6,034 nucleotides of DNA from NCBI GenBank assembly GCA_947461325.1, contig CANHLD010000112.1:1-6034 (forward strand), in the 5' to 3' direction. Position numbers and translations under genes: made by a program. The notes beneath the pieces are model-generated. The model ran no database searches and had not been told where the DNA came from. It was given only the letters and a program-made list of their open reading frames with translations. Positions 5,084 through 6,034 of the stretch are shown piece by piece. Origin of the DNA: Comamonadaceae bacterium. Lineage in GTDB: Bacteria > Pseudomonadota > Gammaproteobacteria > Burkholderiales > Burkholderiaceae_C. How positions within the stretch are numbered: the stretch's first letter is position 1; each line of letters starts with the position of its first letter.

Positions 5084-6034
5084 TTATGCCTGATTCTGCT
5101 CCAGTTCAAAGGCTTTGTGCAGTGAGCGCACGGCCAATTCGAGGTATTTTTCATCAATTACCACGGAAGTCTTGATTTCACTGGTAGAAATCATTTGAAT
5201 ATTGATGCCCTCGCCGCTTAGGCATGCAAACATTTTGCTAGCGACACCGACATGGCTGCGCATGCCGATACCGACGATGGACACTTTGCAAATCTTGTTA
5301 TCGCCCAGCACTTCAGGGTTGCCCAGTTCCGGCATCACCTTGGTTTTCAGCAGTTCAATGGCCCGGGCATGGTCGTTACGGTTGACTGTGAAACTGAAGT
5401 CTGTCAGCCCGCCCTTGCTGATGTTTTGAATAATCATGTCGACTTCAATATTGGCTTCGGCCACAGTGCCCAAAATCTTGTGGGCAATGCCAGGCTTGTC
5501 GGGTACGCCAATGATGGAAATTTTGGCTTCGTCGCGGGTAAAAGCTATGCCGGATACGATGGCTTGTTCCATTTGTTCGTCTTCCTCAAAAGTAATCAGA
5601 GTGCCCGATTTGGCTTCCTCGTTGATGTCAATATCCCAAGGTGTAAAGCTAGACAAAACGCGCAGCGGCACTTTGTATTTGCCTGCAAATTCCACTGAAC
5701 GGATTTGCAATACCTTGCTGCCGAGTGACGCCATCTCCAACATTTCCTCGAAGCTGACGGTGTGCAAGCGCTTGGCCTCAGACACAACACGCGGGTCGGT
5801 GGTGTACACACCGTCTACATCGGTGTAAATCAGGCATTCAGCAGCTTTCATGGCAGCAGCGACTGCGACGGCAGATGTGTCTGACCCGCCACGGCCCAGC
5901 GTGGTGATATTGCCTTGAGGATCCACGCCTTGAAAACCGGTGATGATGACAACTTTGCCTTGTGCCAAATCTTGCCGTACGCGGGCATCATCAATAGATT
6001 CGATACGCGCTTTGGTGTAGGCGTTATTGGTGCG
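5084..6034 (-). CDS. lysC: Aspartokinase (aspartate kinase), N-terminus outside window
   Basis: Aspartokinase phosphorylates aspartate at the first step toward lysine, methionine, threonine and diaminopimelate, in the cytoplasm. The window holds the last 316 residues; about 100 N-terminal residues, including the KFGGTS motif, lie beyond the right edge. In fragment numbering, TLGRGGSDT is at 45-53, the nucleotide-site motif YTDVDGVYTTDPR at 70-82, and EMLEMASLGSKVLQIRSVEF follows. Two ACT regulatory domains close the protein, starting near 172 (ISIIGVPDKPGIAHKIL) and 250 (VSIVGIGMRSHVGVASKMF), with QMISTSEIK, the hallmark of the lysine/threonine effector site. It is a single-function enzyme with no homoserine dehydrogenase domain, as in other betaproteobacteria and Pseudomonas. 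The stop is TAA at 5086-5084. The frame is open through the window edge, so the true start is outside. Confidence 0.97.
   Translation of the reverse strand, partial: RTNNAYTKARIESIDDARVRQDLAQGKVVIITGFQGVDPQGNITTLGRGGSDTSAVAVAAAMKAAECLIYTDVDGVYTTDPRVVSEAKRLHTVSFEEMLEMASLGSKVLQIRSVEFAGKYKVPLRVLSSFTPWDIDINEEAKSGTLITFEEDEQMEQAIVSGIAFTRDEAKISIIGVPDKPGIAHKILGTVAEANIEVDMIIQNISKGGLTDFSFTVNRNDHARAIELLKTKVMPELGNPEVLGDNKICKVSIVGIGMRSHVGVASKMFACLSGEGINIQMISTSEIKTSVVIDEKYLELAVRSLHKAFELEQNQA
5570..5587 (-). promoter_or_regulatory. Possible internal ribosome site and start for an aspartokinase beta subunit
   Basis: On the minus strand GAGGAAG (5587-5581) lies 8 nt before an in-frame ATG (5572-5570) at the start of the ACT region. 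Translation from there would give 162 residues holding both ACT domains. Bacillus subtilis and Corynebacterium glutamicum make an aspartokinase beta subunit of very similar size from an internal lysC start. The codons also encode a conserved acidic stretch, so the site may be a by-product of protein sequence. Confidence 0.4.

Noticed and set aside
4561..5157. 198-codon minus-strand open frame
   Set aside because: It runs through the end of lysC in another frame, the whole tRNA-Ser and the terminator, then antisense to the PQQ dehydrogenase; it has no recognisable domain.

Overview
The window reads as ordinary chromosomal DNA from a betaproteobacterium, most likely Burkholderiales (Comamonadaceae-like). 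The grounds are the style of the aspartokinase, the aspartokinase/tRNA-Ser arrangement, the moderate GC content and the general codon usage; no 16S or other marker is present, so this is inference. It holds five protein genes (two cut by the window edges), one tRNA, one strong terminator and one palindromic operator-like site. No mobile element, CRISPR array or long gene-free stretch was seen.

Left and centre (1-4918) look like a catabolic cluster. A thiamine-diphosphate (TPP) enzyme of the acetolactate synthase/2-hydroxyacyl-CoA lyase superfamily runs leftward off the edge (1-836, minus). Divergent from it, an AMP-forming acyl-CoA ligase (930-2498), a small exported Rieske 2Fe-2S protein (2554-3147) and a periplasmic PQQ-dependent alcohol dehydrogenase (3179-4918) are packed on the plus strand with gaps of 55 and 31 nt, as expected of one operon. 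A perfect 16-bp palindrome (858-873) lies in the divergent promoter region and could control both directions. A likely scheme is that the quinoprotein oxidises an alcohol in the periplasm, the Rieske protein carries the electrons onward, and the ligase and TPP enzyme handle the derived acid in the cytoplasm. The substrate cannot be read from the sequence.

The most notable point is the pairing of a dehydrogenase carrying the Asp-x-Asp signature of lanthanide-dependent enzymes, but lacking the usual adjacent-cysteine pair and any haem domain, with a high-potential-type Rieske protein in place of the usual cytochrome c. I know of no well-described system of this form.

Right (4919-6034) is housekeeping. 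A GC-rich hairpin terminator (4945-4969) separates the cluster from a convergent minus-strand unit: the C-terminal three quarters of aspartokinase (lysC, 5084-6034, running off the right edge) followed after 11 nt by tRNA-Ser(GCU) with an encoded CCA end (4980-5072). An internal Shine-Dalgarno plus ATG in lysC (5587-5570) could start a separate beta subunit made of the two ACT domains.
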